Part shown: in pieces, positions 33,180-42,747 of the stretch
Layout of the letters: each line of letters begins with the position of its first letter
Position numbering within the stretch: position 1 is the first letter of the stretch
Source of the DNA: an uncultured Prochlorococcus sp.
GTDB taxonomy: Bacteria > Cyanobacteriota > Cyanobacteriia > PCC-6307 > Cyanobiaceae
Reading direction: 5' to 3'
Assembly: GCA_902621675.1 (NCBI GenBank)
Contig: CACNMX010000001.1
Span: 1-64,000 of the forward strand
Length of the DNA stretch: 64,000 bases
Translations under genes and position numbers: made by a program
Notes under the pieces: model-generated
Seen by the model: the letters and a program-made list of their open reading frames with translations, nothing else
What the model was told of the DNA's origin: nothing
Database searches by the model: none

Positions 33180-34328
33180 CTATTTAAATAATTTTGAGTA
33201 AAGTTTTCTAGTTTTCTCTATGTTTAATTCCTTTGATCTATCGATACCTTTTTTTGATAAATTAAAGTACAAAGAATTGTTTTCATAAAGTTCTACAATC
33301 GCTTCATAAATCAAATCAGGCCTTAATTTTTTCACAGTAATTCCGCAAATATTATGAGGAACTAAGTAATTTACTCCATTATTTAAATTTGTATTAATAA
33401 TTGGAACCCCCATTGATAAAGCCTCTAATTGGGATAAACCATATGCTTCGGATTGATTAATACTAGGAAAAAGATAAATATCACTATTTTTTAGATATTC
33501 ATTTTTCTTTGCCTCATCATCAATCTCGCCTTTGAAAATTATGTATTTATCTAGACCAAGCTTATTAACTAAATTTTTTAAAGACATTTCCTCAGGTCCA
33601 GATCCTATTATTAAATACTTAAAATTAATATCAGGTCTTGTTTTTAATAATATTTTCATTGATTTGATTGAGATTTCTAAGCCCTTATATTTAACTAATC
33701 TACAAACACTTATTAAAGTAATAAATTTCTTATTTTTTAAAGGTTCTTTTTTTTCTGATATATTTTTTGGGAGTTTAATTCCAACAGGTATAAAATGTGT
33801 TTTTTTTAAAAATATTGGTAAGTTCCCAAACAATGAGGACTTCAGATGAAGAGGTGTAAGGTAAATTATCTTTTTAGAAAGGAGGTATAAAATAAAGTCA
33901 ATTAATAATAAAATTGGCGAAAATAAAACATAATTCTTATAAATTTCGGCATGCCAAGTTATTATTATATTTGTCTTTGGGCTATATAATTTGGAAATTA
34001 TAACTCCTAATGCAGTAATAGGATCAGGGTGCTGATAATGAATGTAATTGTACTTTCTAGAGTTAAGTAAAATAAAGATAAAAAACTTTATTGAGAAAGA
34101 TATTGTTTTAAATTTGAGTATTGGAGGAAAAATAATTTCATTGAGCCCATTATTATATTCTTTGAGAAGCACTTTTTTTTTGTATTCATTATTTATAGAT
34201 ATAATTGAGATCTGTTTTTTCTTAAATGTATTGAGATTATTAGAATATAAATTCATAATAAATCTTGGAATGCCACCAACATAAAAACTCGGCACTTTAT
34301 AAGCACAAAGTATTTTAATATTTTTCAT
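33180..34328 (-). CDS. GT4-type glycosyltransferase (GT-B fold)
   Basis: The 382-residue protein begins KILCAYKVPSFYVGGIPRFI, a retaining GT4 acceptor-side motif. Its C-terminal half has ISVCRLVKYKGLEISIKS near residue 205, YLIIGSGPEEMSLKNL near 238, and the E-x7-E donor motif SEAYGLSQLEAL near 305. Hydrophobic stretches in the first half suggest membrane association. It transfers a sugar from a nucleotide donor. About 250 bases of AT-rich sequence on the 3' side (upper-coordinate gene NeuB is upstream of it in the next block) and 200 on the 5' side suggest it is transcribed on its own. I see no other gene there. Confidence 0.92.
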   Translation of the reverse strand: MKNIKILCAYKVPSFYVGGIPRFIMNLYSNNLNTFKKKQISIISINNEYKKKVLLKEYNNGLNEIIFPPILKFKTISFSIKFFIFILLNSRKYNYIHYQHPDPITALGVIISKLYSPKTNIIITWHAEIYKNYVLFSPILLLIDFILYLLSKKIIYLTPLHLKSSLFGNLPIFLKKTHFIPVGIKLPKNISEKKEPLKNKKFITLISVCRLVKYKGLEISIKSMKILLKTRPDINFKYLIIGSGPEEMSLKNLVNKLGLDKYIIFKGEIDDEAKKNEYLKNSDIYLFPSINQSEAYGLSQLEALSMGVPIINTNLNNGVNYLVPHNICGITVKKLRPDLIYEAIVELYENNSLYFNLSKKGIDRSKELNIEKTRKLYSKLFK

Positions 34329-34531
34329 TTTTTGGCGTGTATTTGGATTGATTATCTTGCATAATAAAATTTTTAAATTCGACTTTCTTATAGTGGGTAA
34401 ATTTATAATTATTTTATCGTAGAAAAGGTGATTTAAAACTAAACCAAAATTTATTTTAAATTGTATTCAACAGGAAATTGATATTTAGAGTTTTTAATGA
34501 ATTTCTATTAGTATTTGATCAAAAAATAAAA

Positions 34532-35071
34532 TTAAACTAAATCCAATAGACTTTCGCCATTATCAATAAGAAATTTTTCAATAAATTCTCTGATAAATCC
34601 TTCTCCACCTTTCTTTTTAATAATAAAATCAGCTATATCTAAAATTAATGGATGGGAATCAATAGGAGCTACACCAAATCCTGAAAATTGCATTGCATGA
34701 TAATCATTAATATCATTACCAAAATAAATAATCCCATTTGAGGATGAACAATTACCAAATTTATTATTTAAGTAATTAACAATAAAATCCTTTTTGTTAT
34801 CTACCCCTTGATAAGAATCAACACTTAGTTTCTGCGCTCTTGTTTTTACAACTTTATTTTTTTCTTTTGAAAGGATAAAAATATTTAAATCCCAATTATT
34901 TTTTTTCATAAATTTTTTTAATAAATTAAAAGCTAATCCATCGCCCCTATCACAGACTATATATTCTTCCCCGCTAACTGAGAGAGTTACTTTATTATTG
35001 GTAAATACCCCATCAAAATCAAAGATGAATGTATGGATATCTCTAAAATAAGGTAATTTTTTATTAATCAA
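34532..35071 (-). CDS. KdsC-like HAD phosphatase
   Basis: The 179-residue protein matches KdsC-type phosphatases: FIFDFDGVFTNNKVTLS near residue 13, CDRGDGLAFNLL near 40, IYFGNDINDYHAM near 117, and the C-terminal KKKGGEGFIREFIEKFL that forms the tetramer tail. KdsC hydrolyses KDO-8-phosphate; relatives act on nonulosonate-9-phosphates. The likely start is TTG (35069-35071), overlapping the SIS gene by eight bases. A phosphatase coupled to a GmhA-type isomerase is an unusual pair and may feed the heptose or the NeuB pathway. Confidence 0.85.
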   Translation of the reverse strand: MINKKLPYFRDIHTFIFDFDGVFTNNKVTLSVSGEEYIVCDRGDGLAFNLLKKFMKKNNWDLNIFILSKEKNKVVKTRAQKLSVDSYQGVDNKKDFIVNYLNNKFGNCSSSNGIIYFGNDINDYHAMQFSGFGVAPIDSHPLILDIADFIIKKKGGEGFIREFIEKFLIDNGESLLDLV

Positions 35072-35636
35072 TATTTAACTCCTTTTCTATTAATTCGCAT
35101 AGTAAATGGCCTATGAATATGTGTAATTCTTGTATACGTCCAGTATTCATTGAATTAATTATTATCGAATAATTTACAATATCTTTTAAAACTCCACCAT
35201 TTTTGCCTAATAATCCAATTGTAGTTATTCCTAGTTCATTGCTTTTTTTTATTCCATTTATAACATTTTTACTATTTCCAGAAGTTGAAATACCTATAAC
35301 AACATCTTCTTTAATACCTAATGCTTCTATTTGTCTTGAAAAAATTTGATCATATCCAAAGTCGTTTGCGATACAAGTAATAACAGAAGTATCAGAATTA
35401 AGGGACAATGATTTTAGTGGTATCCTATTTTTATTAAATCTACCAATAAGTTCAGCAGCTAAATGCTGACTATCAGATGCACTCCCTCCATTACCGAACC
35501 AATATATAGTACCTCCGGTAATAATCGAATTTGATATTATTTTTGCAATTTCTGATATCTTTTTAGTTTGGTTTTCAAGAAGATTATTTGTAAGAACATT
35601 ATGTTCTTTGCAAGCAGATCTTATAATGTCTTCCAC
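35064..35636 (-). CDS. gmhA: SIS-domain phosphoheptose isomerase (second GmhA)
   Basis: The 190-residue protein is a close fit to GmhA in length. IYWFGNGGSASDSQHLAAEL lies near residue 45, TCIANDFGYDQIFSRQIEAL near 88, VVIGISTSGNSKNVINGI near 112, and LHIFIGHLLCELIEKEL near 170 with the zinc-site His. The start is GTG (35634-35636). It would make D-glycero-D-manno-heptose 7-phosphate and could serve the hddA-gmhB-hddC module, which lacks its own adjacent isomerase. Only this gene and the KdsC-like gene form the unit, followed by about 200 bases without a gene. Confidence 0.9.
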   Translation of the reverse strand: MEDIIRSACKEHNVLTNNLLENQTKKISEIAKIISNSIITGGTIYWFGNGGSASDSQHLAAELIGRFNKNRIPLKSLSLNSDTSVITCIANDFGYDQIFSRQIEALGIKEDVVIGISTSGNSKNVINGIKKSNELGITTIGLLGKNGGVLKDIVNYSIIINSMNTGRIQELHIFIGHLLCELIEKELNID

Positions 35637-35876
35637 AAAAAATTAAATCTTTATTTATAAGTTAGCATAATCACTGCAAGGTATTATTTTTAAGTAAATA
35701 CTTATTAGATTTTCACTAATTATTTTTATTTAAAATTTAAATACTATAAATTTAATCGATAATGTGTTTTATATCTTTAAAACTAGAATGGGGAATTTTA
35801 TGATTAATTTAAAAATTAATTAGAAAAAAAATTTATATTATTTTGATTTTTATAATCAGAAAACTTAGCTTTTATC

Positions 35877-37742
35877 CTAGTCCTTTAGATAATCTGAAAT
35901 ATTCCAGTCCTTGACCAAATTTTGTATTATTTTGAATACGCCGTCCTTATTAAATTCAAATAAGTTCTTCTCAAGTAATTCAATATTCTTTATTAAGTAA
36001 TCAAATTCATAGGAATCCTCTATCGCTTTGAAAATAAGTGGATGTTCAGTACTTTCTTTCTCAGCATCTATTAACAATTCTTCGTAAAGTTTTTCTCCTG
36101 GCCTTAATCCTGTGTATTGAATTTCTATGTCTCCAAAAGGGTTTTCTTTGCTTTTCAATTTTAAACCAGATAATTTGATCATCTCAGTGGCTAAATCTTT
36201 AACCTTAATTGGTTCTCCCATATCAAGTATAAAAACTTCACCACCCTTAGCTAAAGAAATTGACTGAAGTACTAAAAGAGCAGCCTCAGGAATTGTCATA
36301 AAGAATCTTGTTATTTCAGGGTGTGTAATTGTAATAGGACCTTTTCTTTTTATTTGTTTCTTGAATAAAGGAACAACTGATCCAGAAGACTCTAAAACAT
36401 TGCCAAATCTCACCATACAATATGTAGTTAAAAAAGAGTTCTTACTAAAAGCTTGAACTATCAATTCAGATAGTCTTTTTGTGGCTCCCATAAGATTAGT
36501 TGGCCTAACAGCTTTATCTGATGAAATTAATAAAAAGTTTTTAACTTTATGATCTTTGGCCAGATTGCAGAGATTTAGTGTAGAAAAAACATTATTATAG
36601 ATTCCTGAAAATGGATTATTTTCAACAATAGGAACATGCTTATAAGCAGCTGCATGAAAAACTGTATCAATTTTATTTTCAGAAAATATTTTTTCTAAAT
36701 TTTTTTTCCTAGTTGCATCACACAAAAATGATTTGATGTTTAAATTTTTTGAATTTAACTTTAGTTCATTATTAATTTCATATAAATTTAATTCATTAAT
36801 ATCTAGAATTAAAAGCTCTTTGGGATCGAGTTTAATGATTTGTCTGCATAATTCTTTACCTATTGATCCTCCCGCTCCACTTATAAAAACTGAGCAATTT
36901 CTTATTCCTTTCTCTAATAGTGTTTTTTTTATTGGAACTGGATCTCTTCCAAGAAGATCTTCGGTCTCTATAGGTTTTAGATTATCTGATTTGAGAACTC
37001 CTAATGCTAGTTCTTCTAAATTAGGAACTTTATAAATTGGATTTTGAAAATAGCTTAAAGAATTAATAATAAGTTTTAATTTACTTGGATTTAAAGAGCT
37101 TATTGAAATAAGAACCCTATCAATTTTTTTGAATTTAGTTTTAAATTCTTTTGGAGATATAACTTTTACCCCATTTATAAGTCTACCTTGAAGTTCTTTT
37201 GAATCATCTATAAAAAATTTTACTTTATATCGATTTGTTGAATTCAAAGCAGCTAGAAGTTGAATACCAGTCTTGCCTGCTCCATATAAAGCTACTTTGT
37301 AAGCATTTACTGATTGATATTTATTTTTTAATTCTATTAATTCCCTCAATATGATTTTTGATAGATAAGTTAAGAAAGTTATCGTAATGAAAAGTATAAA
37401 AAACGATTTTTTTTCGGGTAAATAAAAATCAAAAATATTACCTAATAAAATTACAACAAATATAGATATTGCATTTCTATACATAATTCCAAATAGGATT
37501 TTGTTGTTTAAATATTTCGTTATTCCCTTATAGGCACCAGTGAATAAATAAGTTGTTGATAAGCAAGCAAATAAAATTGTGAGGAAAGTTTTGTCATTAA
37601 AATTATATGGATAAAATACTATTAAGTTTGATAAATAAAAAAGGATTATGTCGAATATTAGTAGTATGAGTCTTCTTATATAAATTTTTCTGAGTTCAAT
37701 TATATTAAGTAGTCTTATAAAATATTTGATATTAGTTTTCAT
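35877..37742 (-). CDS. PglF/WbpM/CapD-type membrane UDP-sugar 4,6-dehydratase
   Basis: The 621-residue protein has four membrane helices in residues 20-130, then a Rossmann domain (VALYGAGKTGIQLLAAL). The C-terminal catalytic SDR has VFISGAGGSIGKELCRQII near residue 283, FHAAAYKHVPIVE near 362 and SSDKAVRPTNLMGATKR near 405. Met replaces Tyr in the YxxxK position, as in long WbpM-type enzymes. They convert UDP-GlcNAc to the UDP-4-keto-6-deoxy sugar. It sits one base downstream of the WecA-like gene. Together they mark the start of repeat-unit assembly. The DegT aminotransferase may use its product (inference). Confidence 0.92.
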   Translation of the reverse strand: MKTNIKYFIRLLNIIELRKIYIRRLILLIFDIILFYLSNLIVFYPYNFNDKTFLTILFACLSTTYLFTGAYKGITKYLNNKILFGIMYRNAISIFVVILLGNIFDFYLPEKKSFFILFITITFLTYLSKIILRELIELKNKYQSVNAYKVALYGAGKTGIQLLAALNSTNRYKVKFFIDDSKELQGRLINGVKVISPKEFKTKFKKIDRVLISISSLNPSKLKLIINSLSYFQNPIYKVPNLEELALGVLKSDNLKPIETEDLLGRDPVPIKKTLLEKGIRNCSVFISGAGGSIGKELCRQIIKLDPKELLILDINELNLYEINNELKLNSKNLNIKSFLCDATRKKNLEKIFSENKIDTVFHAAAYKHVPIVENNPFSGIYNNVFSTLNLCNLAKDHKVKNFLLISSDKAVRPTNLMGATKRLSELIVQAFSKNSFLTTYCMVRFGNVLESSGSVVPLFKKQIKRKGPITITHPEITRFFMTIPEAALLVLQSISLAKGGEVFILDMGEPIKVKDLATEMIKLSGLKLKSKENPFGDIEIQYTGLRPGEKLYEELLIDAEKESTEHPLIFKAIEDSYEFDYLIKNIELLEKNLFEFNKDGVFKIIQNLVKDWNISDYLKD

Positions 37743-37743
37743 T

Positions 37744-38649
37744 TTAAAATTGTATTGAGGCAGCTTTTGTTTTATCCAAATAGATTCCTAACAATAATAC
37801 AAATAAAGTTATAAAAAACTCAATTCTTAAAGACGAGAAATACGCAGCTAATGCTATAAGAATAGAACATATTGAATAGAGGTATGTTACATTTTTATGA
37901 CTCATTCCATTCTTAACAAGTCTTTGATAAAGATGAATACTATGAGGTTTGAAAATGTTTTCTTTTTTATATAATCTCATAACAATACAACTTACACAGT
38001 CAAACAATATAGGTGAAATTATTAAAATCAATTTAGTAAATTCAGTATAAGAGTTTGAATTAATTAATGCATTAAAAATCAATGCACCAATAATTGTAGA
38101 TCCAACATCGCCCATGAAAACTTTTGCTGGATCTTTATTAAATAAATAAAAGCTTAAAAGGGAACCAACTATTGGCATATATACATTTGTCTCTAGTAGT
38201 AAAGTTGCAGAAATAAAAAATACTATAGCTATAGAACTTAGTAGCCCATCAATCCCATCTATGAAATTCGAAAAATTGATTACCGATGTGCCTACAAAAA
38301 ATAAAAAGGCAAATATATAAAAATTATCTATTAATAATATTTGATTATTAGTCAAAATTAAAATTAAAACTACAGTTAGAGCTTGAATAATAAACCTATA
38401 AATTGATTTTAAAGAAAAAAAGTCATCACATAAGCCTACAATACCTAAAGGTATAATTAAAATATATATCGAATAATCGAAATTAAATATAGGTATCAAT
38501 AATAAAGGAATAATAAGAAAAACAATGCCCCCACCTCTGGGAGTTGGATTTATATGGTTACTCCTGTCGTTGGGTTTATCAAGAATTAAATTTGGTATTA
38601 GAATTTTTAATATAAAATAAGATAAAACAATGGATGCAAATATTAACAT
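37744..38649 (-). CDS. WecA/MraY-family undecaprenyl-phosphate sugar-1-phosphate transferase
   Basis: This membrane protein of 301 residues has about nine or ten hydrophobic segments. Its signature loops are RSNHINPTPRGGGIVF near residue 32, GLCDDFFSLKSIYR near 76, NFSNFIDGIDGLLSS near 127 and KVFMGDVGSTIIGA near 178. The enzyme transfers a sugar 1-phosphate from a UDP-sugar to undecaprenyl phosphate, initiating O-antigen or glycan synthesis. I chose the ATG at 38647-38649, one codon inside the TTG, as the start. It is the only initiating transferase seen in the window, so it is likely the committed first step. Confidence 0.92.
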   Translation of the reverse strand: MLIFASIVLSYFILKILIPNLILDKPNDRSNHINPTPRGGGIVFLIIPLLLIPIFNFDYSIYILIIPLGIVGLCDDFFSLKSIYRFIIQALTVVLILILTNNQILLIDNFYIFAFLFFVGTSVINFSNFIDGIDGLLSSIAIVFFISATLLLETNVYMPIVGSLLSFYLFNKDPAKVFMGDVGSTIIGALIFNALINSNSYTEFTKLILIISPILFDCVSCIVMRLYKKENIFKPHSIHLYQRLVKNGMSHKNVTYLYSICSILIALAAYFSSLRIEFFITLFVLLLGIYLDKTKAASIQF

Positions 38650-38713
38650 CAATTAAGATCAAATATTTATACTAAAAAGAATAGTAGTAATTTTAAAAAG
38701 TAATATCAATTTA

Positions 38714-40021
38714 TTATTTAGATTCTGAAATAAGAATAATCATTGGGATTGATAAAAATGTATGAGGGTATGTTAGTGGTACTGCACCAAATCCACTTAA
38801 AAAAGAACCTAAGAAAAGTAAGGTTGACAATATTAATATCGATTTGTTTTTGAAAATGTTAGCGTAAAGTATTCCTATTCTTATTGGTTTAATGAGCTGG
38901 AATTTGATAAGTACGACAATGATAAGAGTTGAGAAAAATAATCCGTATTCCAGAAATTGACAAGTAAAGAGTGAGTTTAGTGGGAATCTATTTAAGTTTT
39001 CTAAAAAGTATATATCTGAAGTCATATTTGTTGGTAATTTATCTATTTTACTGATAACTAGTCGAGTATATTGAGATATACCTGATCCAAGGAAAAACTC
39101 TTTAAAGTCTATTTTACTTAATACCATGAAAGGTAAAGACTTGAAATATATTGACTTGTCTATAGAAAGTCCATATTGATTATAAAATGAAAAAAGAGTT
39201 GAAAATCTCTTGTATAGAAATTCTTGAGTATTCATAAACCAGTAAAAACCAGTTAAAGATAAAAGAAGTGAAAATGGGATTATTTTTGTCAATAAATTTT
39301 TAATAATTTTCTTTTTTTGGATTAATTTAATTATTAAAAATAAAATTACCGTAATCAATATCATAAGAATTGAAAAGATATAAAGACCTGATTGATGAAA
39401 TAAAAGCATTGATATCCATGAAATCGCTATTATTTGTGCTGGATCAGTTTTTTTATTTTTCTTATAAAAAAGATATATACAACTCAATCCTGATAATAAA
39501 AATAAATAGGGAACAAAAAGACCATGTTCTGGGAAAAAACCAGAAATTGTTCCGATTGTATGATCATCTCTACCTCTCACTAAGATTTCTTTGATTTTAA
39601 ATAGGAAGTTATATAAGAATGTATTTTTAGTGAATTTGTAGATCACCTCTAAATACAAAAAGGTAATGGTAGGAAGATTAAGATATAAAAACTTTTTTGT
39701 ATAAAAAAGAAAGAAATCTTTTTTAATTTTGAATTTATTAAATATTTCTAAAGGGTAAATCAATCCTCCAAGAGCAATTTGAACTGCAGCTAATCTTAGA
39801 AGAAGTTCAAATATATCGAAATTAGCTTGATAATTTATAAGTCCCCAAATAAAAGAAAGAAGCAATATTAGGTATATGTAAGTACTTACTTTTATTAATT
39901 TTTTATTAAAAAAAAGAAGTGGTAATAAAAAAATTTGCATCCCAAAATTTGAAGAGCCTAACTTAAATAAGGCTGGGAATTGAGCCAAAAAGATATAAAT
40001 GTTAAATATGAATATATTCAT
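38714..40021 (-). CDS. Polytopic membrane protein, probable O-antigen polymerase (Wzy-like)
   Basis: The 435-residue protein has about eleven hydrophobic segments and a large, polar loop around residues 260-340 (with SKIDFKEFFLGSGISQYTRL), the typical Wzy layout. The motif FPEHGLFVPYLFLLSG near 165 also recalls polymerases. Sequence similarity within Wzy proteins is poor, so the assignment rests on topology and on its place between the initiating transferase and glycosyltransferases. It would join lipid-linked repeats in the periplasm. A second membrane protein of the related ligase family lies at 56026-57357. Confidence 0.75.
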   Translation of the reverse strand: MNIFIFNIYIFLAQFPALFKLGSSNFGMQIFLLPLLFFNKKLIKVSTYIYLILLLSFIWGLINYQANFDIFELLLRLAAVQIALGGLIYPLEIFNKFKIKKDFFLFYTKKFLYLNLPTITFLYLEVIYKFTKNTFLYNFLFKIKEILVRGRDDHTIGTISGFFPEHGLFVPYLFLLSGLSCIYLFYKKNKKTDPAQIIAISWISMLLFHQSGLYIFSILMILITVILFLIIKLIQKKKIIKNLLTKIIPFSLLLSLTGFYWFMNTQEFLYKRFSTLFSFYNQYGLSIDKSIYFKSLPFMVLSKIDFKEFFLGSGISQYTRLVISKIDKLPTNMTSDIYFLENLNRFPLNSLFTCQFLEYGLFFSTLIIVVLIKFQLIKPIRIGILYANIFKNKSILILSTLLFLGSFLSGFGAVPLTYPHTFLSIPMIILISESK

Positions 40022-40024
40022 TTT

Positions 40025-40816
40025 TCAGTTTCTAAATAATATAAAAAATTTTTTAATATGGTTTACTAAAACTGCTAACAAAAAAAATAGCTTTTCTTTA
40101 TTTTTTGTTGTCTTTAGACTTTTTTTAAGAATAATTATGATGTTTTTTCTCATTTGTTTTTGATTCGAGGAGAGATTTTTTTTGCTATATCCTTTTGAGT
40201 AAAGACTACATATTTTAACTAACTTTAAATTTATAAAATGAAACGGAGTTTCTCCCCTGAGTCTTATATATAAATCTAAGTCCTCAGCATATCTATATGA
40301 TTCATTATATCCATTAATTTTTTTTAATAATTCTCTTTCGCATGTAAATGCAGGAGTTACATAAATTGATTTAAACAAATAGATAAAATGCTGATGGATT
40401 TGAATAGATTCCTCTTTATAATTTTTGAAGATAGTGTGTAATTTTTTTTCTTTTATTTCGTAATTATGAAATAAAACTTTTGGTTTGTGGCTATTTAAAA
40501 AATGAGTAACTATTTCTGCTTTCTGAGGATGAAAATAATCATCAGGGTCTAAAAATGAGATATATTTAGATTTACTTAGATTTATCCCTCTATTTCTTGC
40601 AAAACTAACTCCAAAGTTATTGGAATTTCTTAATAAACTTACTTTCTTAAAAGTTTTAATTTCTTTCTTTAATTTAAGAAAAAATGATTTTCTTGAGTGG
40701 TCATCAATTATAAAAAAATGTGTGAAGATATAATAATTTTTTTCAATTACTTTAATTATATTTTTTATATAATCATCAGAATTAAAAGTTGTAATAATTA
40801 AATCGTGACTATACAT
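40025..40816 (-). CDS. Family 2 glycosyltransferase
   Basis: The 263-residue protein has the GT-A opening LIITTFNSDDYIKNIIK at residue 5, SFARNRGINLSKSKYISF near 70, and the metal motif FLDPDDYFHPQ near 90. YRYAEDLDLYIRLRGETPF near 176 contains the ED acid pair common to the family. It is followed by a basic amphipathic C-terminus that may contact the membrane. Its start overlaps the deacetylase stop by eight bases, and the Wzy-like gene follows by three, so it belongs to the assembly operon. Donor and acceptor are unknown. Confidence 0.92.
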   Translation of the reverse strand: MYSHDLIITTFNSDDYIKNIIKVIEKNYYIFTHFFIIDDHSRKSFFLKLKKEIKTFKKVSLLRNSNNFGVSFARNRGINLSKSKYISFLDPDDYFHPQKAEIVTHFLNSHKPKVLFHNYEIKEKKLHTIFKNYKEESIQIHQHFIYLFKSIYVTPAFTCERELLKKINGYNESYRYAEDLDLYIRLRGETPFHFINLKLVKICSLYSKGYSKKNLSSNQKQMRKNIIIILKKSLKTTKNKEKLFFLLAVLVNHIKKFFILFRN

Positions 40817-41654
40817 TGTTAATTAAAATATTTTTAAAACCTTTAATTAAATATCTAGAATAAAGCCATAATCTATCATTACTAATATTTGGTGAAGAAG
40901 TTAATCTATTAATTATTATTTGTTTTTCCTTTTTTATGAAATTAATTTTTGGTTCTGTAGTAAATATATTTTTATAACCAATTTCTAATGCTTTATCAAT
41001 AATTTTATTATCAAAAGAGTTATTTCCTCCATATGGAAAAGCTAAGTAAGAACATTCTTTTTTAATATTTTTTTCAATTACTTCTTTCGATTTCTTTAAT
41101 TCAAAAGAGACTTTTTTCTTATCTTCATTCTTAAGGTTAGGATGCGAATAAGTATGCGATCCTATTGAAATATTTGGGCATTGCGAAAGTTCATATATCA
41201 TTTCCCAAGTTAGAAAATTTTTCCTGTAGTCAATCTTTTTTCGTTTTTTTATTATTATATTTAATAATTCTTGTTGGCTTCTCTGGTTAATTTTTTTAAA
41301 AATAATACTAAGCTTTTTATAGCAAAATTCTCTTTCTTTACTTGTCTTCAAACTAAAGTAAAAATTTTTTCCTCTAAAAGAAAATTCCAAATCGCTATTT
41401 GTTTTATTGACAAAATCAAGAAGCTCAAACCACCAAATATTTGTATCTCCTTCAATAAAACCTGGACATATAAAAAGAATTATTTTGTTTTTCATATTGC
41501 AAAGTATTTCTTTGTATTTATAAATAGAAAGATATCCATCATCAAAAGTTAAGTGAAAATTTTTATTTATTTTTTTTATTTCATTTATAGAAATATCATC
41601 ATAATATGAGTTTTGGTCACTTTTTTCATATATGGAATGCGAACATAAATACAT
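40809..41654 (-). CDS. Polysaccharide deacetylase (NodB homology domain)
   Basis: The 281-residue protein has the NodB-type motifs HLTFDDGYLSIYK near residue 35 (TFDD with the catalytic base and metal Asp) and ISIGSHTYSHPNLKNE near 165 (metal-binding HxxxH). CSYLAFPYGGNN near 205 follows. These enzymes remove N- or O-acetyl groups from polysaccharide. There is no signal peptide, so it probably acts in the cytoplasm or on lipid-linked glycan at the inner face. It overlaps the glycosyltransferase by eight bases and lies five bases from the acyltransferase-like gene. Confidence 0.87.
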   Translation of the reverse strand: MYLCSHSIYEKSDQNSYYDDISINEIKKINKNFHLTFDDGYLSIYKYKEILCNMKNKIILFICPGFIEGDTNIWWFELLDFVNKTNSDLEFSFRGKNFYFSLKTSKEREFCYKKLSIIFKKINQRSQQELLNIIIKKRKKIDYRKNFLTWEMIYELSQCPNISIGSHTYSHPNLKNEDKKKVSFELKKSKEVIEKNIKKECSYLAFPYGGNNSFDNKIIDKALEIGYKNIFTTEPKINFIKKEKQIIINRLTSSPNISNDRLWLYSRYLIKGFKNILINNV

Positions 41655-41658
41655 AATT

Positions 41659-42747
41659 TTATTTTGTAAGTTTTACTTTTATTAAATAAAAGTAATATCT
41701 AAGTCGCGACGAGTTATAAAGTCTTTTAAATACTATTTCTATTGCTACTAAGGGCAAAATTAATAAATTATTAAATGCAAAAACATAAAAAATATTTAAT
41801 TTGTGACACTTTAAACGCTTTTTATAAGACTCATTCCCGAAAGTTAGATCAAGAGTTTTCAAATTATTGCTAATAGAATTTTGAATTAAAAAATCTAAGT
41901 GGATCCAACCAGGAGATAAAGAACTAAATTTTTTTTCATAAGTTGGTAATAAGTAAATAAGAGTATCCCTATCCTTAATACCTAAGTGAAATGATGAGAA
42001 ATTATTATTGATTTTTGTACATGATAATTGTGAAAATTCTTTTAAAGCAATATCTCTATAGAAAATGATTCTTTCTTTAGGCATTTCTTTAACTCTATTA
42101 GATAGATAATGGATATTTTTTGTCTTGATAAGCTTATCTAAAACTTCATCAAAATCTTTATCATTTTTTTTAATAGTGTAAGAAGTAATTTCGTGTTTCT
42201 TTTTAGTTCTAATTATATTCTTATGGACTTTTTTTGGTAAGTTCAAACCTGATTTATTAAGTTTTAAATATGATGATTCATCATATTTGAATATATATGA
42301 ATAATTAAATAGATCCTTAAAAAAGTTAATTGTGAGTTCATCATTAATTGACTTATTCCTTAGATAATAAATCTTTTTTTTTCTAAAAATATCTCTTAAT
42401 TTTTTTAATATAATTCTTTTGTTTTTTGAATATAAAATTTTATTTATTAATATATTCTGATAGTCTGTTTCTTTGCCACCAATTAATTCAGCAAAATTAA
42501 AATTTAAAACTCTTCTCAATAACATAGGTATTAACAATATTGGGGTATCATTAATTTTAACTAAAATGCAAATAAATAATTTTTTATTATCCTTAATATT
42601 TATAACCCATGATTTGTTCCAGTCATAGTTGTTAAATATAAATGGGTGGCTTATTACATCTTGATCTAGATTTATCTGATAAAGTTGGTCCCAATAATTC
42701 TTTAATTCGGAATTCTCAATATAATCATAAATTTTAATATCTATCAT
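41659..42747 (-). CDS. GNAT/FemAB-like acyltransferase (CelD/BcsL type)
   Basis: The 362-residue protein fits the CelD/BcsL-FemAB plan of two GNAT-like domains. An N-terminal domain with LLIPMLLRRVLNFNFAELIGG precedes a second with FSSFHLGIKDRDTLIYLLP near residue 245, and LSPGWIHLDFLIQNSISNNL near 280, then a basic tail. The last 30 residues are hydrophobic and could anchor to the membrane. Proteins of this type acylate sugars or add amino acids in surface-glycan clusters. The start overlaps the PLP-like gene (TAATG). The acyl donor is unknown. Confidence 0.72.
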   Translation of the reverse strand: MIDIKIYDYIENSELKNYWDQLYQINLDQDVISHPFIFNNYDWNKSWVINIKDNKKLFICILVKINDTPILLIPMLLRRVLNFNFAELIGGKETDYQNILINKILYSKNKRIILKKLRDIFRKKKIYYLRNKSINDELTINFFKDLFNYSYIFKYDESSYLKLNKSGLNLPKKVHKNIIRTKKKHEITSYTIKKNDKDFDEVLDKLIKTKNIHYLSNRVKEMPKERIIFYRDIALKEFSQLSCTKINNNFSSFHLGIKDRDTLIYLLPTYEKKFSSLSPGWIHLDFLIQNSISNNLKTLDLTFGNESYKKRLKCHKLNIFYVFAFNNLLILPLVAIEIVFKRLYNSSRLRYYFYLIKVKLTK

